This document shows, in pieces, positions 41,769 through 50,319 of a stretch of 64,000 nucleotides of DNA. This DNA is from an uncultured Eubacteriales bacterium. Its GTDB lineage: Bacteria > Bacillota > Clostridia > Lachnospirales > Lachnospiraceae. Each line of letters begins with the position of its first letter. Position 1 is the stretch's first letter. The notes below the pieces were generated by a model. The model made no database searches and was not told the DNA's origin. It saw nothing but the letters and a program-made list of their open reading frames with translations. Location: positions 62,001-126,000 of the forward strand of contig CATOIK010000002.1 in assembly GCA_951800645.1 (NCBI GenBank), given 5' to 3'. The position numbers and the translations under genes are program-made.

Positions 41769-41889
41769 CATAGGAAAGTTCGCCCTATGAAACAAAAACG
41801 CTCCACGGGATGCGCACTTCGCGCTTAAGAAAAATGTCTGCTGACGCAGACGCGCTCCGGCGCGAGAGTCCGGTGAACCGGACTCTTTT
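41767..41889 (+). repeat. Dispersed multi-hairpin repeat, copy 3 (full)
   Basis: Almost identical to the copy at 26908-27031 over its whole length, with a few substitutions (for example CTCCACGGG instead of CTCCGCGGG). All five hairpins are intact, including the first, TTCATAGG/CCTATGAA. It begins within the T-tract of the ABC-F terminator and ends with its own T-tract. The gene-free stretch 41692-42156 consists of this terminator, this repeat, a decayed gene copy and a promoter. Confidence 0.87.
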
Positions 41890-42069
41890 CTGTGTGAAGC
41901 ATGTAAAACAAAATATGGCGGTATTTTGTGCGCCGAGGTGGGAAAGTGTTCTCTTTTTTCGTTACAAAAAAGGAAAAGCAGGTGACCGGCAAAGCAGACA
42001 TGTACAGAATCTGGACAGCATTGGAGTCTGAGGGATGTGATAATCCGGGAAATCCATGGAAAGGCTTAT
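41889..42069 (+). pseudogene. Truncated duplicate of the DUF6273 gene leader and start
   Basis: This stretch matches 44418-44690, which covers the upstream leader and the first codons of the intact DUF6273 gene. Shared blocks include GTAAAACAAAATATGGCGG, AAAGTGTTCTCTTTTTTC and AATCCGGGAAATCCATGG. About 105 bp coding for the membrane anchor are deleted, small frame changes exist, and similarity ends after the codons for GKA-Y. It is a remnant without coding capacity. Confidence 0.85.
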
Positions 42070-42093
42070 TCGCTGAGAACATGGAAAAGATAC

Positions 42094-42123
42094 TTGTTAA
42101 AAAGATGATGATTGTTGTATACT
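42094..42123 (+). promoter_or_regulatory. Promoter of the zinc-ribbon/membrane gene block
   Basis: TTGTTA (42094-42099) and TATACT (42118-42123) are spaced by 18 bp, about 34 bp before the first start codon. Confidence 0.6.
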
Positions 42124-42156
42124 GCAAGTAGGTTAGTTTGCTGAGGGGGAGGGGTT

Positions 42157-42999
42157 ATGAAGTATACGGAAGAAATGGAGAAACATGAACTGATCTGTCC
42201 CAGCTGTGGAGCAGTGATGGAAGAACATGAAGCAAAATGTCCATATTGTGGAAATATCAATGTTCCAGCGGCAGAACGGGAATATATGAATAAGCTGTAT
42301 CAGATGAAGGACACTTTAGAACAACTGCCGGAGGAATCTTTAGAATATCAAAAAAAGCGAATGACATCTTCGGTAAAGAAGCTGTTTATGATACTGATTA
42401 CAGGCTTTATGATTCTGCTGGCATTCTGGAATTTTTTGGCCTGGAGAGAAACGCAGGAAAGAAAACAACAGCGGGAAAATTTCGAGGAAAATCAGGCATG
42501 GCTGGAAGAATACAGCCCCATTTTAGATGAGTGGTATGAAAACGGAGAATTTGATAAGATTGCAGTATTTAAATACCAAAGTCTGGAGAATGAGGGGCGT
42601 GGAATTAGTCTTTGGAATCACAGCACTTTTATAGATTACTATGAAGCATATTTAGTCTGTCTTGACTGGTATGAGACGCCTTTAACAGAAGAAGAACTGG
42701 ATACTATGAATTTTCCGGGCGGTCTGTATCAGGCTATAAAGCTTTTATACCTTTATAAAGAAGAACCGGAAATGGAGGAGAACCGGGATTTGCTTTATGG
42801 TGTATATGGTTTAACTGAGAGAGACAGAGAATATATTGAGAGCTATAGAGAAATAGCCGAGAAGTTTTTGTATGAAAAACTGGGAATTGAATCTCAGGAA
42901 ATTGAGAATTTCTATGAAACAGCGGAAAGAGAGTATGGAGTGATTCCCTGGAGAGAATATGAGCGTTTGGGAAAAGAGCTGAGAGCAAAGAATAAGTAG
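42157..42999 (+). CDS. Zinc-ribbon membrane protein A, unknown function
   Basis: 280 residues. An N-terminal zinc ribbon (CPSCG...CPYCG, about 13-32), a charged helix, one membrane segment (LFMILITGFMILLAFWNFL, about 72-90), then a Glu-rich helical domain of about 190 residues. With this topology the ribbon would face the cytoplasm and the helical domain the outside. GAGGGGGAGGGG precedes the ATG. Base composition is more A/T-rich than the flanking surface-protein genes. It is the first of three adjacent genes with related layout. I do not recognise the family of the C-terminal domain. Confidence 0.8.
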   Translation: MKYTEEMEKHELICPSCGAVMEEHEAKCPYCGNINVPAAEREYMNKLYQMKDTLEQLPEESLEYQKKRMTSSVKKLFMILITGFMILLAFWNFLAWRETQERKQQRENFEENQAWLEEYSPILDEWYENGEFDKIAVFKYQSLENEGRGISLWNHSTFIDYYEAYLVCLDWYETPLTEEELDTMNFPGGLYQAIKLLYLYKEEPEMEENRDLLYGVYGLTERDREYIESYREIAEKFLYEKLGIESQEIENFYETAEREYGVIPWREYERLGKELRAKNK

Positions 43000-43034
43000 A
43001 AACATGAAAAAATAGAAAGAGGGATGAGTATACC

Positions 43035-43805
43035 ATGAAGTGTAAGCATTGTGGAGCGAATATATCGTTGGAAGATGAAAAGTGTCCATTTTGTGGACAG
43101 CCTAACGAAATGGCAGCGGGACATGCCAGTGATATGAAACAGTATCAGCAGGAATTTACTCAAACAAAGGGTAAAGTGTTGTCAAAGGTACATAAATGGG
43201 GAACCACGACTCAACATGCCGTAATTCTGGGTATTTTGCTTTTTTTAAACTTGGGAGTGTTTGTGGCCAGAATGGCAGTATTTGATGTGGTAGACTGGTT
43301 GGAAGAAATGGAGGTAAAAATCCATGAAGATGTCTATTATCAGCAATTATCTGATTATGAGGCAGAAGGGGAGTATACTAAGCTTGCAATATTGGCTAGA
43401 AAGAAATCCTATATGGGGGATACGCTGAGGGAATTTTCCGGCGTGCAGGATACAGGTTTTGCTTACAAAATGGGGAAAGAAAGCATTGTCTGGCTGACAA
43501 ATGACAATGTCAAGGGAAATTATTTGCCGGATGAATATCTGGTAGAATGCCTGGCGGAAGCTTTGGAGAAATTGAGAAAAGAGTTAGAGAAAATAAAAGA
43601 GGCAGAAACAGCGGCAGATTCCTATTTTGGTGCAGAACGGTATCAAGGCAGTCATAAAGTGGCTATAGAAGATATGGATGCAAGGATTCGTATGTTGCTG
43701 GAGGCATATTGCAATATGACACCAGAGGAAATTGAGGAATTGATACAGATGCCGGAATATAAAAAGGCAGTTTTTATAGGAGAGAGGTTAGGGATTCATG
43801 AATAG
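43035..43805 (+). CDS. Zinc-ribbon membrane protein B, unknown function
   Basis: 256 residues with the same layout as the preceding gene: zinc ribbon at the very N-terminus (CKHCGANISLEDEKCPFCG, 3-21), one membrane segment (AVILGILLFLNLGVFVARM, about 57-76), and a helical extracellular domain starting with YQQLSDYEAEGEYTKLAILA. That stretch is similar in pattern to YENGEFDKIAVFKYQS of protein A. GAGGGATGAG lies upstream. The stop overlaps the next start by 8 bp. Function unknown. Confidence 0.8.
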   Translation: MKCKHCGANISLEDEKCPFCGQPNEMAAGHASDMKQYQQEFTQTKGKVLSKVHKWGTTTQHAVILGILLFLNLGVFVARMAVFDVVDWLEEMEVKIHEDVYYQQLSDYEAEGEYTKLAILARKKSYMGDTLREFSGVQDTGFAYKMGKESIVWLTNDNVKGNYLPDEYLVECLAEALEKLRKELEKIKEAETAADSYFGAERYQGSHKVAIEDMDARIRMLLEAYCNMTPEEIEELIQMPEYKKAVFIGERLGIHE

Positions 43806-44250
43806 TAATGGAAAAGATAAAAAGTGGTTTATCGTTATAGAAATCTTTTTGGGAGTTATATTGTTGTTTAATCTGCTGGTACTGGTAAATATGATCCATA
43901 ATGATACAACTCCATTTTTTTATGACGACTATGACATGGAATGGGTGGTAGCAGAGAATAATTATCCAAAACTGCTGAACATGTTGGAAGAAAATGAAAT
44001 CGTGGGAGTTGAATTGTCAGCTGATCGGGAAGAATATCAGGCGATTGCTGATTTTGATGAAAGCGCCATGATGTATTATGGATATAAAAAAGTGGGTGAT
44101 ACTGAAAATGCAAAGAAGTATCAATTACAGATGGAAGCGGCACGAGAAAAATTGACTACAGATAAATTTATAAAAGCAGCAGAGGAAATTCAGGAAAAGT
44201 ATAAGGAAATATCAGAAGATGAAACATGGATAAAAGAAAAGAAAAAATAG
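43798..44250 (+). CDS. Membrane protein C of the same block, no zinc ribbon
   Basis: 150 residues. A short polar start, one membrane segment (FIVIEIFLGVILLFNLLVLV, about 11-30) and a helical domain with VVAENNYPKLLNMLEENE, again of the E/Y-K-L pattern seen in the two upstream genes. It looks like a shortened relative that lost or never had the zinc ribbon. Its start lies inside the end of gene B, showing translational coupling. Tandem Spo0A-like boxes begin 3 bp after the stop codon. Confidence 0.78.
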   Translation: MNSNGKDKKWFIVIEIFLGVILLFNLLVLVNMIHNDTTPFFYDDYDMEWVVAENNYPKLLNMLEENEIVGVELSADREEYQAIADFDESAMMYYGYKKVGDTENAKKYQLQMEAAREKLTTDKFIKAAEEIQEKYKEISEDETWIKEKKK

Positions 44251-44252
44251 CT

Positions 44253-44269
44253 TGTCGAATTTTGTCGAA
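44253..44269 (+). promoter_or_regulatory. Second pair of tandem Spo0A-like boxes
   Basis: TGTCGAA occurs at 44253-44259 and 44263-44269, again 10 bp apart, followed by the same AAGTTATG seen after the pair at 11346. It lies upstream of the DUF6273 gene. A possible promoter TTGTTT-17-TATGAT (44300-44305, 44323-44328) follows at a distance comparable to that in the tad region. Confidence 0.5.
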
Positions 44270-44276
44270 AAGTTAT

Positions 44277-44306
44277 GCCGGATTTCCTGGAAATCCGGCT
44301 TGTTTT
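44277..44306 (+). terminator. Intrinsic terminator after the three-gene block
   Basis: GCCGGATTT-CCTGG-AAATCCGGC is followed by TTGTTTT. It is the same hairpin, loop included, as the ABC-F terminator at 41735, which points to a duplication. Confidence 0.8.
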
Positions 44307-44519
44307 CTGTGTGAAAGTGTGCTATGATAACCCCACGAATCCGAATATCGAAGTATTCTAAATTTTCTTTTTTAATCTCAGCTCTTAGGAATCTATCTTT
44401 GAGCAGAGCCCGATAATTTGTGTGAAGTATGTAAAACAAAATATGGCGGTATTTTTGTGCGCTGGGGTGGGGAAAGTGTTCTCTTTTTTCAGTGCAAAAA
44501 AGGAAAGGAAGGTGAATGG

Positions 44520-45380
44520 ATGAATCCAAAGAAGCGATGTTGGAAGCTTTGTTGGTTGCTTAAGCTGGCTGTGATTGCAGTGTTGATGACCCCATTTTAT
44601 TGGACGCTGGCAAAGCAGACATGGGCAGAATCCGGGCAGCATTGGAGTTTGGGGGATGTGATAATCCGGGAAATCCATGGAAAGGCTTATAAATTCCGGT
44701 GTATTGATTCCAACTATACAGACCGGTCCGGGTATCGGCGGCCAGGCGCCCTGTTTCTGTGTGATTCGGTGATTTCGGCAGATTTTGGCTCCCGGTATGA
44801 GCTTGATACTGGGCAGATACCACATGACTATGTGTTTTATCCGGGGCCGGTGGTGAACTTTGGGGAAACTGGGGAGTACAAAACATCCAGAATCCGAGCG
44901 TGGCTACAGACGGCAGAATCCGTTGATTTTGCAGATGCAGAGCCGGTAAGTATTGGGGTAGACCGTTTCTGTACCGGAGGTACAGAGATCGGGGCATATG
45001 AGCGGCTGCTTCCGGAAAGCATCTCTGCTTCCTATGTGGGAAGTCAGAAAATGACAGACCGGTTATTTATTCTTTCTGTGGACGAGGCGCTGCGGTATCG
45101 GGACTGGCTCTGGCGGTTTCACGGCTCTGGAAAACGGAATCCGGAAACTCAGATTAACAGTTTCTGTAAAGGGTACTGGCTGAGGACGGCTCTGGGAAAC
45201 GGCCCAAAGAAAAGGGGAGAACCGGAGCCGGAATATGTGTATATCGTAGATTTGGAAGGGGGAAATATTCGTCCGGAGCGGGTTAAACCGGAGGCAGCTC
45301 CGGACGAAACAGACCAGGAGCTTCTGATAACAGGAACAACCGGAATCCGGCCTGTATTTGTACTGCCTCAGAGGTTTTGA
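44520..45380 (+). CDS. Membrane-anchored or secreted DUF6273-type protein
   Basis: 286 residues. An N-terminal signal or anchor segment (LCWLLKLAVIAVLMTPFYW, about 9-27) is followed by an exported domain with GDVIIREIHGKAY, TSRIRAWL, GYWLRTALGN and the ending GIRPVFVL. These features fit the DUF6273 domain common in surface proteins of Lachnospiraceae; its function is unknown. AAAGGAAGG lies before the ATG at 44520. A decayed copy of its start region is at 41889-42069. The large surface protein gene follows after 43 bp. Confidence 0.8.
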   Translation: MNPKKRCWKLCWLLKLAVIAVLMTPFYWTLAKQTWAESGQHWSLGDVIIREIHGKAYKFRCIDSNYTDRSGYRRPGALFLCDSVISADFGSRYELDTGQIPHDYVFYPGPVVNFGETGEYKTSRIRAWLQTAESVDFADAEPVSIGVDRFCTGGTEIGAYERLLPESISASYVGSQKMTDRLFILSVDEALRYRDWLWRFHGSGKRNPETQINSFCKGYWLRTALGNGPKKRGEPEPEYVYIVDLEGGNIRPERVKPEAAPDETDQELLITGTTGIRPVFVLPQRF

Positions 45381-45423
45381 GGGTATTTTAAAGGTTGTGA
45401 AATGATGGAGAGGAGAAGGGCAT

Positions 45424-48400
45424 ATGGGAAATAAAAAGAGTGACAAAAGACGGCTTTCCGGCTTTTTGGCCGGGTTAATGATTCTGACGGAGCTTGTGAA
45501 TATGGCCGGGATTACTGCTGCGGCGGAGACAGCAGAGCTGGGCGGAGACCGAGGAGGCGTCTGGGAATGGCACACGGCGGAAAACTGGGTGTGGGATGGA
45601 ACCGGGGCTACAGACAGCGACTGGCAGGAGACAGATGAGGATATTGTGGAAGAAGGACTGATTTTGTCCACTCCTGCAAATTTAAAGCGAAGTCCGGTCA
45701 CAGGGGATCTTTGGGAGCGGTGGAATGGGATCTTAGAATTTCCTGGAGATGGAACGAAGACCCATCCTTACCAGATTGACAGCCTGGCGGAGCTGATGGG
45801 ACTTTCTGAGTTGGTGGCTGCCGGCAATGATTATGCAGACGCCTATTTTGAACTTACCAGTGATATTGATCTGGGCGGGATTGAAACCAATTATGGGAAT
45901 TGGAATCCCATCGGCTGGTATCGCAATAAGGAAGACTTGGAGGGGGAGAAATTTACTCCGTTCCGGGGACATTTTGATGGCAGAGGACATACCATTTCCG
46001 GGTTAAAAATAGTAAATCCAGATTTGGAGCTTAAAAATATCGGGCTTTTTGGGGTCGTTGAGGATGGCTCCGTAAAGCATTTGATCGTGGAGGCAGACGA
46101 TATTTACGGAGGGGAAAATGCTGCGGTGCTGGCCGGAAGTATCCGGGGCGTCAGTGTAATTGAAGATGTGAAGGTCTCTGGTTATGTATATTCCGGGGAA
46201 GACGCAGGCGGAATTTCTGCAGAGACGGCTGGGGACGGGGCATCGCCGGATGGAAGAAACCGGGTAGTGATAGAAAACTGTACGGCAGACGGTGTGATTT
46301 TGAATTCTCCAGGGAGAGAAGGCTTTGTAGGCGGCATTGTGGGAAATGCGATTCGCACCCTTCTGGCAGATAATGTGGTTCGTACTCAGAACGGAGATTC
46401 CAACCGGATTCAGGGGAAGGGCTATGTGGGAGGCATCGCCGGACGGATGCGGGAAACGGACATTTATAATTCCTATGTAAGCGGAACCATTGGCGGAAAC
46501 GGCAGCAGGGCAGCAGGCGGGATTGTGGGGAAATATGAAAGCGGAAACCTGATTCTGGCCCGGATGGCCGGTGAGATTTCCCGAACCAATAACGGAAGCG
46601 CGTCCAGGGAAGGCACTTTTGTGGGAACCAGAGAGAGCCGTCACAATTTTACTTACGGAACAGAAAAGGACAGCCGCCTGGCTTATCTGTATACCAATTC
46701 AGCGGTAAAGGCAAAAAATGTATTCGGCAGTAAGATTGACGGAGACAACCGGTTTACAGTTGACGCCCATATCGGTTACTGGACGGATTTGGAACGGAAG
46801 TATGTGGCTTTGTCGGAGCGGACGGAGGAACCCTGCGGCGACCGGTATTTTTACGAGGAATTAGAAGATGGCGTCCGTTATATTGTAACCCGGAAGCTGG
46901 GCAATGAATTTACAGCAGAAGGTTACTCGGAGGGACTGGCATTCCGGCCAGACCATTTTGCGCCCGGATATATGGGAGAGCCGGTGCGGGGGTATCTGGT
47001 TTATGTGCCGCGGATTGATGCGGAAAATGCTAACGGTACCTTTGATACGGATGTGGCGGCTCTGACTGCTATTGCAGAGACGGGAAGCTCTTACTGCCGC
47101 CCCATTGATAAGGACAACCCTGCGGCTATTGCAGCCGGCGCTGTGGTGACGGTAACCACAGCACCGAAAAATACGGAAAAAGACCGGTATCAAATGGTTA
47201 TTGATAAAAATGAGCCGGGCGGAGTAAAGCTGCCTGTTTACCGGAATGAGGATGGGGAGGATGTACCGATGCAGTACGAAACCGGCGGCGCTTACAGCTT
47301 CATCATGCCGGAAGCGGATACCGTTTTAAAGGCGGAGTATGTGAAGGTAACCACCAGACTGACGGTAGACCCGGCAAAAACCCAGATGCGGATTGTAATG
47401 ACCCGCAGCGGCGACCGGAAGCGTCCGTCTGTGGTGACAGAGGTGAAAAACGATGCAGGGATTTTAATTGCCCGCTACATTGACAGAGTGCAGGACCAGT
47501 CTGTGGAGGTGCAGCCTGTGGCAATCCATATGGAGCACAATGGAATGGGAGAGACTATAGACCGGACTGTTCGCTGGTCTGTGGATGATACGGATTTGCT
47601 GTTTAATCGTTCTGAGGCCGGATATACAGAAAAAGACGGTCTGGTGCTTCCGAATATAAATTCCAGATTTGTCCAGGAAATTCTTCAGCGGGAGCTGAAG
47701 GCTCAGGCAGAGAATCAGTACCGGGAACCGATTCGGGATACCATTTATACCAGGTATGCAGTGGTGACGGCGGCTACTAATCCGGATACTTCGGCAAATA
47801 ATCAGCCGGTGTATGGAAATTGCCGGGTGGCAGTAGCGTTTCAGATTGTAGACAATACGACAGTCCGGGTAGAGCAGATGACCTTAAATCAGCAGTCGGC
47901 AGTGTTTACCATTACCCGCCGTCTGACCGGGGACAGCCGAAATCCGAAGGAGACAATTTCCTGCACTCCACCGGTGGTGCTGACAGCCGCTTTAAGTCCG
48001 CAGCAGCCTTTTTACAAGCAGGTAAGCTGGCGGGATGGGGAGAGCGGGAAACTGCTGTCTTTAGAACCTATGGGCCAGCATGGACAGGACTGCAGAATAA
48101 CGGCCAGATTTGACTCGGAGGGAAAGAAGAATCCGGCCTGGATTCAGAATCTGATTAACCAGGACCGAAGCAGAAAAGCGGAAAATCCCAGAGAAAGGAT
48201 TGAGACAACCGCAGAGGTTACGGAGCTTGTGACTGCTACCAGTGAAGATCAGACCCATGGAAATGTAACGGCAGACTGTGTTGTAACCTTGCGGTTTGTC
48301 ACATTGGATGAGACCAGGCTTTGGAGCAGCAGTTCTTCCGGCGGCGGTTCGGGCGGCAGTTCCAGAGGGGTGACTGCAGGAGGAAACCGGATAGTACAAG

Positions 48401-48828
48401 GCCCTGCTTTGCCAGAGTATGCAGTAACCGGAACCTGGATGCAAAATGCTGCCGGAACCTGGATGTTTGCAGATAAAGAACGGACTTATGCAGGAGAGTG
48501 GGCGGCAGTTCACAATCCTTACGCAGATCCGTCTGTGGGTCAGAATTCTTTTGATTGGTTCCGGTTTGATGACGCCGGTTTCATGGTAACCGGCTGGTAT
48601 CGGGATACAGACGGCAACGATTATTATCTGAATCCGTCTCCGGATGGCACCAGAGGGCGGATGGTGACCGGCTGGAACTGGATTGATGGAAGATGCTATT
48701 ACTTTCAGGAACTTTCAGACGGAGCAAAGGGAGCGCTGAAAAGAAATTTCACTGCGCCGGACGGGAAACAGACGAATGGGGACGGTGTTTGGGCAGTGAA
48801 CGGCGTGCCTCAAACCATAGTACCTTGA
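45424..48828 (+). CDS. Large surface protein: GLUG-like repeats and wall-binding repeats
   Basis: 1,134 residues. A signal peptide (SGFLAGLMILTELVNMAGITAAAE) is followed by a beta-helix-like region with GLUG-type repeats (about 95-400; GHFDGRGHTISGLKI, GFVGGIVGNAI, GYVGGIAGRM, AAGGIVGKY). Several beta domains of unknown type (about 470-960) and a Ser/Gly linker (WSSSSSGGGSGGSSRG) lead to choline-binding-type repeats (GTWMQNAAGTWMFADK, DWFRFDDAGFMVTGWY, GWNWIDGRCYYFQ). It is likely to be displayed on the wall and may bind host or bacterial ligands; no enzyme motif is apparent. Confidence 0.85.
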   Translation: MGNKKSDKRRLSGFLAGLMILTELVNMAGITAAAETAELGGDRGGVWEWHTAENWVWDGTGATDSDWQETDEDIVEEGLILSTPANLKRSPVTGDLWERWNGILEFPGDGTKTHPYQIDSLAELMGLSELVAAGNDYADAYFELTSDIDLGGIETNYGNWNPIGWYRNKEDLEGEKFTPFRGHFDGRGHTISGLKIVNPDLELKNIGLFGVVEDGSVKHLIVEADDIYGGENAAVLAGSIRGVSVIEDVKVSGYVYSGEDAGGISAETAGDGASPDGRNRVVIENCTADGVILNSPGREGFVGGIVGNAIRTLLADNVVRTQNGDSNRIQGKGYVGGIAGRMRETDIYNSYVSGTIGGNGSRAAGGIVGKYESGNLILARMAGEISRTNNGSASREGTFVGTRESRHNFTYGTEKDSRLAYLYTNSAVKAKNVFGSKIDGDNRFTVDAHIGYWTDLERKYVALSERTEEPCGDRYFYEELEDGVRYIVTRKLGNEFTAEGYSEGLAFRPDHFAPGYMGEPVRGYLVYVPRIDAENANGTFDTDVAALTAIAETGSSYCRPIDKDNPAAIAAGAVVTVTTAPKNTEKDRYQMVIDKNEPGGVKLPVYRNEDGEDVPMQYETGGAYSFIMPEADTVLKAEYVKVTTRLTVDPAKTQMRIVMTRSGDRKRPSVVTEVKNDAGILIARYIDRVQDQSVEVQPVAIHMEHNGMGETIDRTVRWSVDDTDLLFNRSEAGYTEKDGLVLPNINSRFVQEILQRELKAQAENQYREPIRDTIYTRYAVVTAATNPDTSANNQPVYGNCRVAVAFQIVDNTTVRVEQMTLNQQSAVFTITRRLTGDSRNPKETISCTPPVVLTAALSPQQPFYKQVSWRDGESGKLLSLEPMGQHGQDCRITARFDSEGKKNPAWIQNLINQDRSRKAENPRERIETTAEVTELVTATSEDQTHGNVTADCVVTLRFVTLDETRLWSSSSSGGGSGGSSRGVTAGGNRIVQGPALPEYAVTGTWMQNAAGTWMFADKERTYAGEWAAVHNPYADPSVGQNSFDWFRFDDAGFMVTGWYRDTDGNDYYLNPSPDGTRGRMVTGWNWIDGRCYYFQELSDGAKGALKRNFTAPDGKQTNGDGVWAVNGVPQTIVP

Positions 48829-48883
48829 CAAGAAAATAGAGAGTAGCTGATAAAAAGAATGATAGAGCCGGGGAGTTTTCAAT

Positions 48884-48912
48884 TTGACCCTTGCTTCATC
48901 TCCTGTTATACT
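48884..48912 (+). promoter_or_regulatory. Promoter of the transglutaminase-like gene
   Basis: TTGACC (48884-48889) and TATACT (48907-48912) are spaced by 17 bp, about 80 bp before the start codon. Confidence 0.75.
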
Positions 48913-48992
48913 GCAAATAGAAAGTATCTGCAGCAGTGGGGGCATGGGAAACACGGCGGCAGGCTGGAGCGAATTAGCAGGAGGGGACTAGA

Positions 48993-50156
48993 ATGAAAAG
49001 AACGAAGCGAATGATTGCCTTGGGGTTATCCATGGCAGTAGTATGTTCCGGTACGGCCTTTGCCGGAACCTGGCAGGGCGCAGACGGCTCCTACAAGTAC
49101 CAGAACGATGACGGCACTTATGCGAAAGGCGGCTGGCACTGGATTGACGGAAACGGAGACGGCGTATCAGAGAGCTACTATTTCAATGAAGACGGTATGC
49201 TTCTCCAAAATACCACCACCCCGGATAACTACCAGGTGGACGCTTCCGGAGCGTGGGTGGTGGATGGGGTGGTGCAGACCCAATCTGCGAGTCAGAATGG
49301 CTCCGCTGCTTCCTCTGACGAGTTTCCTTTGAAAGGCAGGGTGGAGAAATACTTTGGTATTGAGAATGGGAATCTTGTCCCATACTGGCAGCCAGCACAT
49401 GTAATTTGTGAGGGTGTTGTACCTGCAGGAATGACGGGAATGACTTATATTGATAACAAAGCAGTTGAAGAAAGAGATATTTCTATTCTTTATCCAGAAG
49501 GTGGTTATAACTTAGCAGTATTAGCAATTTTAGCAGACTATCGGGATGCCAATATTCCATACGCAGACACACCAGAAGTAGCCGCTCTTTTGGCAGAAGT
49601 CAAGGAATTTATGAACAGCTTTGACTGGAAGAATGCTTCTGATTTGGAAAAAGCTACCCGCATCTGTAACCGCATCCACAAAGCGTCTTACGACCATGAT
49701 GCGGCCAATGAAGCGCGGACTACCGGTTGGTCTGAGTCTCCAAGTTATGGGGCATATGGCTGTCTTGTAAATGGGAAAGCCGTGTGCCAGGGCTATACAG
49801 AAGCAGCCAATTTACTAGCTATTTGTGTTGGCCTCCAGACAATGGAAATGGGCGATGTAGGACATACTTACCCACTATTCTTGGTAGATGGCATTTGGCT
49901 TGCCAATGAGCCTACTACGCAGGATAAATATTTTACTGTGGCAGATGTGTATGAATATAATCCTGGTTATCGTATGATGTTACAGCTTGGGGACACATCA
50001 GAGTTTACAGATATTACCAAATACCAGATGATTGGACAGTATTGTGAAGTCACAGGCTACACCGTACCAACAGAACTTTCTGAACTTCCAGACTGGGCCG
50101 GAAAACGGGAGGAAACCCGGTTTGGAAAACAGGAGCTGGTAATTTATTTCCGGTAA
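48993..50156 (+). CDS. Secreted wall-binding protein with transglutaminase-like domain
   Basis: 387 residues. Signal peptide (MIALGLSMAVVCSGTAFA), then wall-binding repeats (GTWQGADGSYKYQNDDG, GGWHWIDGNGDG) and a transglutaminase-like/cysteine-protease-fold domain (about 190-320). The catalytic Cys is in GKAVCQGYTEAANLLA and the His in GHTYPLFLVDGIW. The expected Asp appears as Asn/Glu in WLANEPT, so activity is uncertain. From about 49320 on, base use shifts to a more A/T-rich style than the repeat part, as if two pieces were joined. AGGAGG precedes the ATG. Confidence 0.83.
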   Translation: MKRTKRMIALGLSMAVVCSGTAFAGTWQGADGSYKYQNDDGTYAKGGWHWIDGNGDGVSESYYFNEDGMLLQNTTTPDNYQVDASGAWVVDGVVQTQSASQNGSAASSDEFPLKGRVEKYFGIENGNLVPYWQPAHVICEGVVPAGMTGMTYIDNKAVEERDISILYPEGGYNLAVLAILADYRDANIPYADTPEVAALLAEVKEFMNSFDWKNASDLEKATRICNRIHKASYDHDAANEARTTGWSESPSYGAYGCLVNGKAVCQGYTEAANLLAICVGLQTMEMGDVGHTYPLFLVDGIWLANEPTTQDKYFTVADVYEYNPGYRMMLQLGDTSEFTDITKYQMIGQYCEVTGYTVPTELSELPDWAGKREETRFGKQELVIYFR

Positions 50157-50183
50157 CAAACAATAAAAAATCTACATATGAAG

Positions 50184-50225
50184 CAGGCTATCGAATTGTG
50201 TTTATTCGGTAGCCTGTTTGTGTTT
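50184..50225 (+). terminator. Intrinsic terminator after the transglutaminase-like gene
   Basis: CAGGCTATCGAAT pairs with ATTCGGTAGCCTG (one wobble pair) across a 7-nt loop and is followed by TTTGTGTTT. Confidence 0.9.
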
Positions 50226-50319
50226 CAGAATCTGTTTTCAAACAGAGCTTGGAGATCAAGTGAGAAAACATGGAAAGACGGATACCAAAAAGATCCGATA
50301 CACTTAGGGAGGATAACCA

